A stretch of 7,783 nt of DNA from Methanospirillum sp. (GCA_028679485.1 JAJRBL010000281.1:1-7783), one strand, 5' to 3'. Counted from the first letter of the stretch, positions 1 through 6,590 are shown. Notes: generated by a model not told the origin, from the letters alone. A program made the numbers and translations.

Positions 1-8
1 TATTCCCC

Positions 9-30
9 TCTTTTTTCTTGGTAAAAAAGG
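9..30 (-). terminator. Candidate U-rich terminator of the surface protein gene
   Basis: Ten bases past the TAG stop (41-43) the minus strand has a run of six T (23-28), a 6-nt spacer and six A (11-16). This gives a small A/T hairpin extended by a C-G pair (10/29). Archaeal termination commonly uses T-rich tracts, so a terminator is plausible. The window edge hides what follows. Confidence 0.4.
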
Positions 31-40
31 AAATTTCTCC

Positions 41-3000
41 CTACATACCGATGGCCGCAAGATCACCTTCATCACTCATGTATATCCAGTACCCGTATCC
101 AGGATACAGTGATGCCGAGGAGCTCTCCGGAACGTTCATTATCGTTCCCTGGTACCGCTGGGTGGATGAGTCAAACCCGATGACGTAAATCCACTGGTTT
201 TTAACCGAGAGAAGAGCATTGTTCGCAGGAACAGCACTCAGACTGGTCACACCGAACGTGTTCCAGCCCTTGACCAGTTTTCTTGTCGGTGGAATCTGCA
301 GTGCATCCCCGGCGAAGTACAGGTTTACATCGTCACCTCTCGTGGAGTATATCCAGACTGCATCAAGGGGATTGATGACCGTGGTGGCACTGATCGTGTT
401 CCAGCTCCTGGTTCTCGGATTGTAGGAGAAGATACTGTGACCACCAACATCGACATGTCCGAAGAGTGCTTTTGCCGAGTTCTGTCCGTCAGCAAGCATC
501 TTGGGGATCGAGACAAAGTTCCATCCAGGCTTGAGGTCTATCTGGGCCTGCGGAGGAGTCACCACTCCGGCGGAGATCATACTCGGTTTTACTTCTGTCT
601 TTGACTGCCCGTTCCAGTAGGTAGTCATAAGACCGACAGAATAAACACCGTTTTTCATGTACACGTGGCTCGGGCTGCGTTCTGTCGAGGTCGTTCCGTC
701 CCCGAAATCCCAGTACCAGGACTTCACGTTTCCGTAGGATTTATCGGTAAACCTGACCGTAAGGGGAACCGCCCCCTGGGTCGGGGTTGCCGTAAACTGG
801 GCGGTGGTTGCCGGCTTGGATACGAAGTTGATGTTCTTCTGGACCTTAAGGCCGCTCACGATGAGCTGGGTCTGGTCTCCTGTTGCTCCCGATGAGGTCT
901 GGAAACTGATTGTCTTGCCGAGATCAGAGGACGTAAAGGGAACCTGCAGGAAAGGACCGTTCTCCGTTCCGTAATAGCCTGGTGACTGAAGGGTTATCTG
1001 TCCCCGTATCTGGCCATCGACGATTGCGTAAATCGTCGAGCCTGCTGGCAGGGATGAGCCATCCTGGTTTGTTCTTCCCCAGAACTGGTAATTAGACTGT
1101 GTCGAACGGGTAAAGGTCAGATCAAGCTTCTTGTTTATGTTTCCTCCACTATCAGCGGTGATATCTGCAGAGGCGATGATAATCTCTCCTCCCTGCTGTC
1201 CCTGAAGGACAACCTGCTGTCCGGAGGTGTATGTTGCACCGTTCCAGTTGGCAGTGAATGAGAGGTACTTTCCGGTATCAGTCTGGTATACCGGCACATT
1301 GAGGTTGTAATACTGTCCGGCGGTCGTAACGGAGACCTGCCCGCGTATCTGGTTATCAACAACCGCTGATATTACCGTTCCGACCGGAGCATACTGGGTA
1401 TCGATCCATGCAGAACCGCTGAAGGTGTATGAATTCCGGGCTGAGGCATAGGTACCGAAGTTCATGTCAACGCGTCCTCCTGCCCGTTGTCCTGCGATAA
1501 CCTGCTGTCCTGCCTGGTACGAGGATCCGCCTGATGATGCCGTGAATATGATCACTTTTCCGTAATCATTCTGATTGATGGGAACATTGAAATCGGAGAA
1601 TGATCCCGGGGCTGTAAGGGTATACTGTCCCCTGATCTGGTTCTCTATGGTTGCCGTGATAATGGTCCCTGTCGGTGCATTCTGGTTGTTAATCAGCGCA
1701 GAACCACTGAATACATAGGAATTCTGGTCAGGGGCTGATGATCCGAAGTCCAGTTCGCAACGTCCGCCAGGATGCTGCCCTGCGATAAACTGCTGCCCTG
1801 CCTGGTACGAGGATCCATCTGATGATGCCGTGAATATGATCACTTTCCCGTAATCGTTCTCATCGATTGGAATATTAAAATCGGAGAATGATCCCGGGGC
1901 TGTAAGGGTATACTGTCCCCTGATCTTGTTATCGATGGTTGCCGTGATAATGGTCCCTGACGGTGCATTCTGGTTGTTAATCAGCGCAGAACCACTGAAT
2001 ACACACCCGGTCCGGGAAGATGCCGAAGTTCCCGGCTGCTGGCCGGAAACGGGTGTTGTGTATGGAGTGAAGGTATACAGGAAGATCTGGGAACTGTCCG
2101 TTCTCTTATCCTGCCATACGAGGTACGGGCCATAGATAGACGGATCGGCCTGGTCTGTCCGATCGTTGCCTACCTGGTAGATATACCCGGATACGAGGTC
2201 AAGCAGGTAAATGTCTGCATTGCCGTTTCTCCAGTCTTCCCAGGTGACAAGCGGGCCTGATACATCAGGATTTGTGGCTTTTGCCTTCCCGTTGGTGAGT
2301 TTGTACTCCTGGAAACTGTCCAGGTTCATTGCATAGATATCGGATATGCCATTCCGGTTGTCTTCCCAGACCACGAAATTTCCACTGATCCGTGGATTTG
2401 TCTGATCAGCAGTATTTGTCGTCAGCCTGAACTCCTTCCCGGTCTTGATATCGTACATGTAGATATCTGCGTTCCCGTTTCTCCAGTCCTCCCATACGAC
2501 AAAAGATCCAGAAATGTCCGGCTTTTTCTGCTCGGAGAGATCTTTCGTGACAGGTTTGGAGGTTCCCGAATTCAGGTCTGCCAGGTAGATATCAGGATTG
2601 CCGCTTCTCCAGTCCTGCCAGACGACGTATCTTCCCGAGACCGAGGGCTGGTTCTGGTTTGAAGTCGATGTATCAACCGGTGTCCCGGTTTGGGTCTTCA
2701 AATCATATGCAAATATGTTTGTTATTGGATTCGAAGAAGATCCTGCCTGCTCGTAGACAATAACCTGGCCAGATATGTCAGGGTTGCTCTGCTGGAGCAT
2801 TCCCGGGTATACCGGGTATTGTTCTCCGGAGGCTATGTCGTACATCCCGATACTCGAAACCCCGGAACTCCACTCTTCGTAGACCACTTTCCCGTCTGCA
2901 ACCCGTGGATTAACGTGATTCATACCGCCGAACGTGATCTGCTTCTCAGTTCCCCCACATGACTCTGAAGAGAGATCAAACCGTGCACTGTCGACAGATA

Positions 3001-3208
3001 TGACATTTGCAAGGGTATATTCGTCAGGATTCTGCGAAATTGCATGGATTGCCACTCCGCCATCCGGTGTCGGGGAACTGAATGCAATATCCCCGGTACA
3101 TGTTTCCTTTACCGTTCCTCCTGATGGAGAAAGAACGATCTCCGTTGCCGTGACTCCGCCACAAAGGAGAATGAGCAGAATAATTGGTAAATATCTCCAT
3201 ATCTTCAT
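41..3208 (-). CDS. Large secreted surface protein: propeller, four-copy repeat domain, PKD, GWN-type C-terminus
   Basis: Predicted exported protein of 1055 residues. Residues 1-21 form a signal peptide (MKIWRYL, a Leu/Ile core, cleavage near GGVTA/TE). Residues 97-380 hold seven TolB/PD40-like propeller repeats with signatures such as VVWEDWRNGNADIY; the key aromatics lie 42 residues apart (197, 239, 281, 323, 365). Residues about 402-795 hold four copies of a domain with a conserved IRGQ (429, 525, 621, 734). Residues 800-882 are a PKD domain with WYWDFGDGT at 831-839. Residues 889-1055 hold two related halves (PGWNFVSIP...AVWIYS and KGWNTFGVT...GYWIYM). No C-terminal transmembrane anchor or PGF-CTERM-like tail is seen. 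I chose the ATG at 3208 because GGAGG (3216-3220) lies 7 nt upstream; the adjacent ATG at 3211 is possible, and an upstream in-frame GTG at 3262 is unlikely. A role in the cell envelope, adhesion or ligand binding is inferred from architecture only; ligand unknown. Confidence 0.9.
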   Translation of the reverse strand: MKIWRYLPIILLILLCGGVTATEIVLSPSGGTVKETCTGDIAFSSPTPDGGVAIHAISQNPDEYTLANVISVDSARFDLSSESCGGTEKQITFGGMNHVNPRVADGKVVYEEWSSGVSSIGMYDIASGEQYPVYPGMLQQSNPDISGQVIVYEQAGSSSNPITNIFAYDLKTQTGTPVDTSTSNQNQPSVSGRYVVWQDWRSGNPDIYLADLNSGTSKPVTKDLSEQKKPDISGSFVVWEDWRNGNADIYMYDIKTGKEFRLTTNTADQTNPRISGNFVVWEDNRNGISDIYAMNLDSFQEYKLTNGKAKATNPDVSGPLVTWEDWRNGNADIYLLDLVSGYIYQVGNDRTDQADPSIYGPYLVWQDKRTDSSQIFLYTFTPYTTPVSGQQPGTSASSRTGCVFSGSALINNQNAPSGTIITATIDNKIRGQYTLTAPGSFSDFNIPIDENDYGKVIIFTASSDGSSYQAGQQFIAGQHPGGRCELDFGSSAPDQNSYVFSGSALINNQNAPTGTIITATIENQIRGQYTLTAPGSFSDFNVPINQNDYGKVIIFTASSGGSSYQAGQQVIAGQRAGGRVDMNFGTYASARNSYTFSGSAWIDTQYAPVGTVISAVVDNQIRGQVSVTTAGQYYNLNVPVYQTDTGKYLSFTANWNGATYTSGQQVVLQGQQGGEIIIASADITADSGGNINKKLDLTFTRSTQSNYQFWGRTNQDGSSLPAGSTIYAIVDGQIRGQITLQSPGYYGTENGPFLQVPFTSSDLGKTISFQTSSGATGDQTQLIVSGLKVQKNINFVSKPATTAQFTATPTQGAVPLTVRFTDKSYGNVKSWYWDFGDGTTSTERSPSHVYMKNGVYSVGLMTTYWNGQSKTEVKPSMISAGVVTPPQAQIDLKPGWNFVSIPKMLADGQNSAKALFGHVDVGGHSIFSYNPRTRSWNTISATTVINPLDAVWIYSTRGDDVNLYFAGDALQIPPTRKLVKGWNTFGVTSLSAVPANNALLSVKNQWIYVIGFDSSTQRYQGTIMNVPESSSASLYPGYGYWIYMSDEGDLAAIGM
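1493..2003 (-). repeat. 288-bp tandem duplication within the surface protein gene
   Basis: Bases 1493-1715 and 1781-2003 are direct repeats offset by exactly 288 bp (96 codons). By eye I count about 15 mismatches in 223 bases, about 93% identity, including long identical blocks around the GGATCC and the ATGATCCCGGGGCTGTAAGG stretch. They encode the first two of four repeat domains. The third copy (~1115-1429) is much more diverged and the fourth (~824-1090) is recognisable mainly at protein level. Confidence 0.9.
2069..2920 (-). repeat. Seven propeller-coding repeats of about 126 bp
   Basis: The coding repeats keep a strict 126-bp (42-codon) period over most of this stretch. For example the plus-strand motif TTCTCCAGTC recurs near 2227, 2479 and 2605, at multiples of 126. 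One unit (the second) is 45 codons long. Seven units are consistent with a closed seven-bladed propeller if each unit is one blade. Confidence 0.75.
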
Positions 3209-3215
3209 CATTACG

Positions 3216-3221
3216 CCTCCC
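3216..3221 (-). promoter_or_regulatory. Shine-Dalgarno site of the surface protein gene
   Basis: The minus strand reads GGGAGGCGTAATGATG. GGAGG is 4 nt from the first ATG (3211) and 7 nt from the second (3208). The spacing favours the second ATG and argues against the upstream GTG at 3262, which would put this site inside the coding region. Confidence 0.7.
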
Positions 3222-3294
3222 ATCCGCAGGTTCCCTCTGATTGGGATCAGGGAACCGATCACATCATATATGTGCTAATCTGTACGCTTAGCCC

Positions 3295-3303
3295 TATTAA
3301 ATA
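3295..3303 (-). promoter_or_regulatory. Candidate TATA box for the surface protein gene
   Basis: The minus strand reads TATTTAATA here. Archaeal transcription starts about 25 nt downstream of the TATA box, which would put the start near 3273 and give a leader of about 65 nt containing the GGAGG site. A second AT box, CATATATG at 3265-3272, would give a shorter leader. Neither is verified. Confidence 0.3.
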
Positions 3304-3500
3304 CTATCATTTCTGAACTGGGCTCTCTATCGGGGGCAAAGACGAAAACCGCCTTTAAATTTAATAATAACGATTCTCATCAATATTTGTCAGAAGATAA
3401 ATCTCAGACGCGCCTGAATTATCCGGCTCTCTTATAATTTTCTTTTATGCGCGAGAGAATATTCAACAAAATAATATTAAAATCCGGTGATACCCTCATT

Positions 3501-3575
3501 ATGCCTGATATAGAATGCCAGTGGGTGAAGTATGACCGGTCTCACATTTCAATATTCATACGATCCTATATGTGA
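3501..3575 (+). CDS. Possible 24-residue leader ORF upstream of ubiX (speculative)
   Basis: An ATG at 3501 opens a 24-codon frame (MPDIECQWVKY...) ending in TGA at 3573-3575, 33 nt before ubiX. GGTGAT (3486-3491), part of the archaeal Shine-Dalgarno consensus, lies 9 nt upstream. I recognise no homologue. An ORF this short is common by chance, so this is only a candidate leader peptide or small protein. It could be translated only if transcription starts well upstream of the CTATATGT box at 3566. Confidence 0.15.
   Translation: MPDIECQWVKYDRSHISIFIRSYM
3566..3573 (+). promoter_or_regulatory. Candidate TATA box for the ubiX operon
   Basis: CTATATGT lies about 40 nt before the ubiX ATG. Initiation about 25 nt downstream would leave a leader of only 10-15 nt. 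That fits the lack of a well-spaced Shine-Dalgarno site before ubiX (the GAGG at 3605-3608 abuts the start). An alternative, stronger-looking AT box at 3354-3364 would give a leader of about 225 nt. Confidence 0.3.
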
Positions 3576-3608
3576 TGACGTCTGCATATACAGGATGCTG
3601 ATGCGAGG

Positions 3609-4157
3609 ATGAATCCGAGGATTGTTGTAGGTATATCCGGTGCTTCAGGGATGATATATGCCCGCCGGCTTCTTGATCACCTCTCCGGAAAAGCAGAAGT
3701 ACATGTCATCATTACTCCTGTTGCCCGTGAGATTGCCCTGCATGAGAGGATCAGGTTTGAAGATGGGGATGGTATCTTTCATTCGCCGGAGGATCTGGCA
3801 TCCCCGGTTGCCAGCGGTTCGTTCCGTCATGACGGGATGGTAATTGCTCCCTGCAGCATGAAGACTCTTTCGGCAGTATCACATGGTTTTACACCGAATC
3901 TTCTTACCAGGGCTGCCGATGTTTCCCTGAAGGAACGCCGCCGGTGTATCCTTCTCCTCAGGGAGAATCCCTTCTCCCGGATACATCTGGAAAATATGCT
4001 TCGTGCCCATGATGCGGGAGCGGTAATAATGACAGCAAGTCCTCCCTTTTATCACCGGCCGGAGGATATTACCAGTCTCGTTGATGCAGTGGTTGCCCGG
4101 ATACTGGATCACCTGGGTATCGAACATTCCATCGGTGGCAGATGGGAGGGATATTGA
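3609..4157 (+). CDS. ubiX: UbiX-type flavin prenyltransferase
   Basis: Makes prenylated FMN (prFMN) by attaching a dimethylallyl unit to reduced FMN; prFMN is the cofactor of UbiD-family decarboxylases. The 182-residue protein is full length and shows the flavoprotein signatures in order: GISGASG (8-14), APCSMKTLSAVSHG (80-93), RAADVSLKERR (101-111), RENPFSRIHLENM (118-130) and PPFYHRP (145-151). From memory of Pseudomonas UbiX, its Arg122, Lys129, Arg139, Tyr169 and Arg185 correspond to Arg101, Lys108, Arg118, Tyr148 and Arg164 here, all at one constant offset, so it should be active. The ATG at 3609 is the only ATG/GTG/TTG start before the upstream in-frame stop at 3576. The TGA (4155-4157) overlaps the ATG of the next gene by one base, indicating coupled translation with the decarboxylase that uses its product. 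Confidence 0.95.
   Translation: MNPRIVVGISGASGMIYARRLLDHLSGKAEVHVIITPVAREIALHERIRFEDGDGIFHSPEDLASPVASGSFRHDGMVIAPCSMKTLSAVSHGFTPNLLTRAADVSLKERRRCILLLRENPFSRIHLENMLRAHDAGAVIMTASPPFYHRPEDITSLVDAVVARILDHLGIEHSIGGRWEGY
4144..4150 (+). promoter_or_regulatory. Shine-Dalgarno site setting the UbiD-family start
   Basis: GGGAGGG inside the last codons of ubiX lies 6 nt before the ATG at 4157. This favours 4157 over the in-frame ATG at 4142, which would overlap the site itself and has no such motif upstream. Confidence 0.75.
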
Positions 4158-5398
4158 TGCGGAAATTCATTGAAGAGATGCGAAACAAAGGCCTCGTCGT
4201 TGATATTCACGAGGCGGTCTCGTCACGGTTCGAAGCGCCGAAACTCGCATTTAACACGGATAAGCTTCTTTTTTTCCATAACCTGGATGGCAGACCGGTC
4301 GTGATGAACCTGGCAGCCAGCAGGGAGGCGGTCTCCGTTGCCCTCGGAGTGCCGGCTGAGAACCTGGTTAAAACCCTGGCATCCTGCCGGTATGACGGGA
4401 GGGTAAAAGAGGCGGGTACGCTTCCCCTCCGTCCGGCAGATCTCGATGAGATTCCGATCATGGAGAATTACCCGGGGGAGGCTGGAAGGTATCTCAACTC
4501 AGGCGTGGTCTTTTCCCGGTACCAGGGGGTTGAGAATGCGTCGGTTCACCGCATGCTGAAGGCCGGGAAGAACCGGCTGGTTGCACGGCTCGTGGAGGGC
4601 AGGCATACCCATACCATGCACCGGAAAGCCCTTGCAAACGGGGACAGGCTCCCCGTTGCAATTGCAATCGGGATGCATCCGCTTGTTATATTCGCCAGCT
4701 GCAGCCGGGTTCCCGAGAGCAGGGAACTTCCCTTTGCAGCCGAACTGCTCGGCGGAGAGATCACCGTGTACACGCTCCCGAACGGAGTCCGGGTTCCGGA
4801 GGCAGAGATCATCCTGGAAGGATACATCGGGAGCGAGACCGCTCCGGAGGGACCGTACGTGGATATCACGAGGACGTATGATCCCGAGCGGATACAGCCG
4901 GTGATCGAGCTGACCGGCATGTATACAAAACCTGATTTTATCTATCACGGCCTCGTGAGTGCCGGGGATGAACATAAGATCCTCATGGGAGGCCCGTATG
5001 AACCGCTTATATACCGTGCGGTCGCAGGAGTGACCGGGGTTACTGATGTGGTCCTGACCAGGGGCGGATGCGGATACCTTCACGTTGTCGTCCAGATACA
5101 CAAACGAACCGAGGGCGACGGGAAGAATGCCATCATGGCGGCATTTTCAGCCCATACATCCCTGAAGCATGTGGTCGTCGTGGACGGGGATATCAACCCG
5201 GCAGATCCCTTCGACGTAGAGTATGCCATTGCAACCAGGGTACGGGCCGACCGCGATATCCTCGTGATTCCCGGGGTGAGGGGTTCATCCCTCGACCCGA
5301 CACGAATCGGTGACGGCCTGAATGTAAAGATGGGAATAGATGCAACGATCGAACTCTCCAGGAAGGATGAGTTCGTCCGTGCCCGCTGGGAGGACTGA
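4157..5398 (+). CDS. UbiD-family decarboxylase, probable trans-anhydromevalonate 5-phosphate decarboxylase
   Basis: A 413-residue prFMN-dependent decarboxylase, inferred to convert trans-anhydromevalonate 5-phosphate to isopentenyl phosphate in the archaeal mevalonate pathway. UbiD-family marks visible in order: the N-terminal SRFEAP (23-28), NSGVVFSR (114-121), ENASVHRM (126-133), the Glu-rich active-site stretch EGYIGSETAPEGPYVDITR (221-239) with Glu221, Glu227 and Glu231, and the C-terminal VVVDGDINPADPFDVEYAIA (340-359). The length fits the shorter archaeal members rather than bacterial UbiD of about 490 residues. The start at 4157 is set by GGGAGGG 6 nt upstream and overlaps the ubiX stop. 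The substrate is inferred from the flanking ubiX and AcnX genes, since UbiD homologues act on many aromatic and unsaturated acids. A 4-hydroxybenzoate-type role seems unlikely because archaeal methanogens do not make ubiquinone. Confidence 0.9.
   Translation: MRKFIEEMRNKGLVVDIHEAVSSRFEAPKLAFNTDKLLFFHNLDGRPVVMNLAASREAVSVALGVPAENLVKTLASCRYDGRVKEAGTLPLRPADLDEIPIMENYPGEAGRYLNSGVVFSRYQGVENASVHRMLKAGKNRLVARLVEGRHTHTMHRKALANGDRLPVAIAIGMHPLVIFASCSRVPESRELPFAAELLGGEITVYTLPNGVRVPEAEIILEGYIGSETAPEGPYVDITRTYDPERIQPVIELTGMYTKPDFIYHGLVSAGDEHKILMGGPYEPLIYRAVAGVTGVTDVVLTRGGCGYLHVVVQIHKRTEGDGKNAIMAAFSAHTSLKHVVVVDGDINPADPFDVEYAIATRVRADRDILVIPGVRGSSLDPTRIGDGLNVKMGIDATIELSRKDEFVRARWED
5388..5393 (+). promoter_or_regulatory. 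Shine-Dalgarno site of the AcnX gene
   Basis: GGGAGG at the very end of the decarboxylase gene lies 10 nt before the GTG at 5404. It supports this non-ATG start and translation from the shared transcript. Confidence 0.55.
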
Positions 5399-5403
5399 AT
5401 ACC

Positions 5404-6570
5404 GTGGATCTCACTCCTGAAGAAGAGACCATCCTGAACGGGGAGGAAGGAGAATCCAGGCAGCTCCTGATGGAGATTCTTGTCGGGATAGGCACGGTCT
5501 TCGGGGCTGAAAAGATGGTTCCCATCAGGAGTGCCCAGGTATCAGGTGCATCATACAAAACTATCGGGGAATGGGGACTGGAGTGGCTCTCCGGTCTGCA
5601 TGCCCGTGCCACCGTTCCGGCCGTGTTAAACCCGGTCGGGATGGACCGGGTAAGGTGGAAAGAGATGGGTATTGACCCTGCATTTGCAGAAAAGCAGCAT
5701 GAGGTCCTGAATGCCTATGAACGCCTCGGGATCAGGCTTGAATGTACCTGTACCCCGTATTATATCCATATCACGGAGTACGGGGACCATCTCGCCTGGT
5801 CTGAATCCTCAGCAGTTGCGTATGCGAACTCTGTCATCGGTGCGAGAACCAACCGGGAAGGAGGTCCTTCAGCTTTAGCTGCAGCGATTATCGGAAGGAC
5901 CCCCTGTTACGGACTGCACCTGGTAAAGAACCGTCAGCCAGAACTCTGCTTTGCTGTCGAGGGAGTTCCGGGAGATGCCGATGAATCCTGGTTTGGTGCA
6001 CTCGGTTACCTGGCAGGGAAGATTGCAGGTAACCGGATTCCCCTCTTCACGGGTATCAGGCCGACCCGTGACCAGCTCAAGAATCTCGGGGCTGCGATGG
6101 CAGCAACCGGGGCTACCGCCCTCTACCATGTCAGGGATATAACACCCGAAGCCCGGGTGTTCAAGTTCGATACCGCCGGACTCGAGACGGTTCCGGTAAC
6201 CGCCGGGGATGTCGGGAACGTGTATTCCCGGGAAGAACCTGATGCCATAGCCATCGGGTGCCCCCACTGCTCCGAGGACGAACTGAACCGGATCGCTGAT
6301 TACCTGAAGGATTGCAGGGTGAAAAAGCCCCTGTATATCTTTGCTGCACGGGAGATCATAAGCCGCTCTGCAAGAGCAGTCCGGGTGATAGAGAGAAGCG
6401 GTGCAGGGGTGTATGCCGATACCTGCATGGTGGTATCGCCTGCCCTTGAGCAGTACCAGTCCATCATGGTCTCAAGCGGAAAAGCCCTCGCCTATGTTCC
6501 GAACATGTGCGGGGCCAGGTCATTCATCGGAACCCTGAAAGAGTGCCTGGAGACTGCCTGCAGGGGATAA
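5404..6570 (+). CDS. AcnX-type dehydratase large subunit, probable phosphomevalonate dehydratase large subunit
   Basis: A 388-residue protein of the aconitase X (former DUF521) family, inferred to dehydrate mevalonate 5-phosphate to trans-anhydromevalonate 5-phosphate. Family-like features are the N-terminal LTPEEETILNGEEGE, PIRSAQVSGASYKTIGEWG (40-58), NPVGMD (76-81) and an internal ECTCTPYY (113-120). Candidate iron-sulfur ligands are Cys114/Cys116, Cys286/Cys289 (GCPHCS), Cys341 (DTCMVVSP) and Cys369; the family normally uses three cysteines, and I cannot say which without alignment. It starts at GTG 5404, 5 bp after the decarboxylase, and ends at TAA 6568-6570 inside a hairpin. AcnX enzymes also need a small swivel subunit (about 130 residues, DUF126 type). 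That is neither fused here nor adjacent, so it must lie elsewhere. The alternative, hydroxyproline dehydratase, is disfavoured by the UbiX/UbiD neighbours. Confidence 0.92.
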   Translation: MDLTPEEETILNGEEGESRQLLMEILVGIGTVFGAEKMVPIRSAQVSGASYKTIGEWGLEWLSGLHARATVPAVLNPVGMDRVRWKEMGIDPAFAEKQHEVLNAYERLGIRLECTCTPYYIHITEYGDHLAWSESSAVAYANSVIGARTNREGGPSALAAAIIGRTPCYGLHLVKNRQPELCFAVEGVPGDADESWFGALGYLAGKIAGNRIPLFTGIRPTRDQLKNLGAAMAATGATALYHVRDITPEARVFKFDTAGLETVPVTAGDVGNVYSREEPDAIAIGCPHCSEDELNRIADYLKDCRVKKPLYIFAAREIISRSARAVRVIERSGAGVYADTCMVVSPALEQYQSIMVSSGKALAYVPNMCGARSFIGTLKECLETACRG

Positions 6571-6590
6571 TAAAATACACATTATTATCC
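6565..6590 (+). repeat. Perfect 9-bp inverted repeat across the AcnX stop codon
   Basis: GGATAATAA (6565-6573) and TTATTATCC (6582-6590) are exact reverse complements around an 8-nt loop, and the left arm contains the TAA stop. It could be a weak 3'-end hairpin of the operon, or an operator, since the AT-rich arms and loop also form a TATA-like stretch suitably placed for the next gene. No T-tract follows directly, so a simple terminator is uncertain. Confidence 0.6.

Larger units (their letters stand above)
3212..3608. other. Divergent AT-rich intergenic region
   Basis: About 400 bp between the surface protein gene and ubiX with no substantial gene. It contains several AT-rich boxes: TATTTAATA on the minus strand (3295-3303), a TTTAAATTTAATAATAA stretch (3354-3370), AATATTAAAA (3473-3482) and CTATATGT (3566-3573). 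It also holds a possible 24-codon ORF (3501-3575). I see no tRNA fold, known riboswitch or tandem repeat. It probably carries the promoters of both divergent transcripts. Confidence 0.6.

Noticed and set aside
824..2920. CRISPR-like array suggested by regular repeats
   Set aside because: The repeats are 126 and 288 bp, in frame, coding and without unique spacers.
3130..3208. Lipoprotein signal in the surface protein (Cys after the hydrophobic core)
   Set aside because: The cysteine is preceded by Leu-Leu rather than Gly/Ala/Ser, so it does not fit a lipobox; ordinary signal peptidase cleavage fits better.
3209..3262. 18-residue N-terminal extension of the surface protein from an upstream GTG
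   Set aside because: It would place charged and polar residues before the signal peptide and bury the GGAGG site inside the coding sequence.
2934..3278. 114-codon plus-strand frame across the start of the surface protein gene
   Set aside because: It is antisense to the signal peptide and N-terminus of a well-supported protein and looks like composition bias, with no family signature.
3420..3458. CTCTC...GAGAG arms in the divergent intergenic region
   Set aside because: Only five pairs with a loop of about 20 nt, which is expected by chance in a sequence of this length.
4499..5101. 200-codon open frame on the minus strand
   Set aside because: It lies wholly inside the decarboxylase gene, which carries clear UbiD-family motifs. 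The opposite-frame product has no recognisable motif and no ribosome binding site was needed to explain it.
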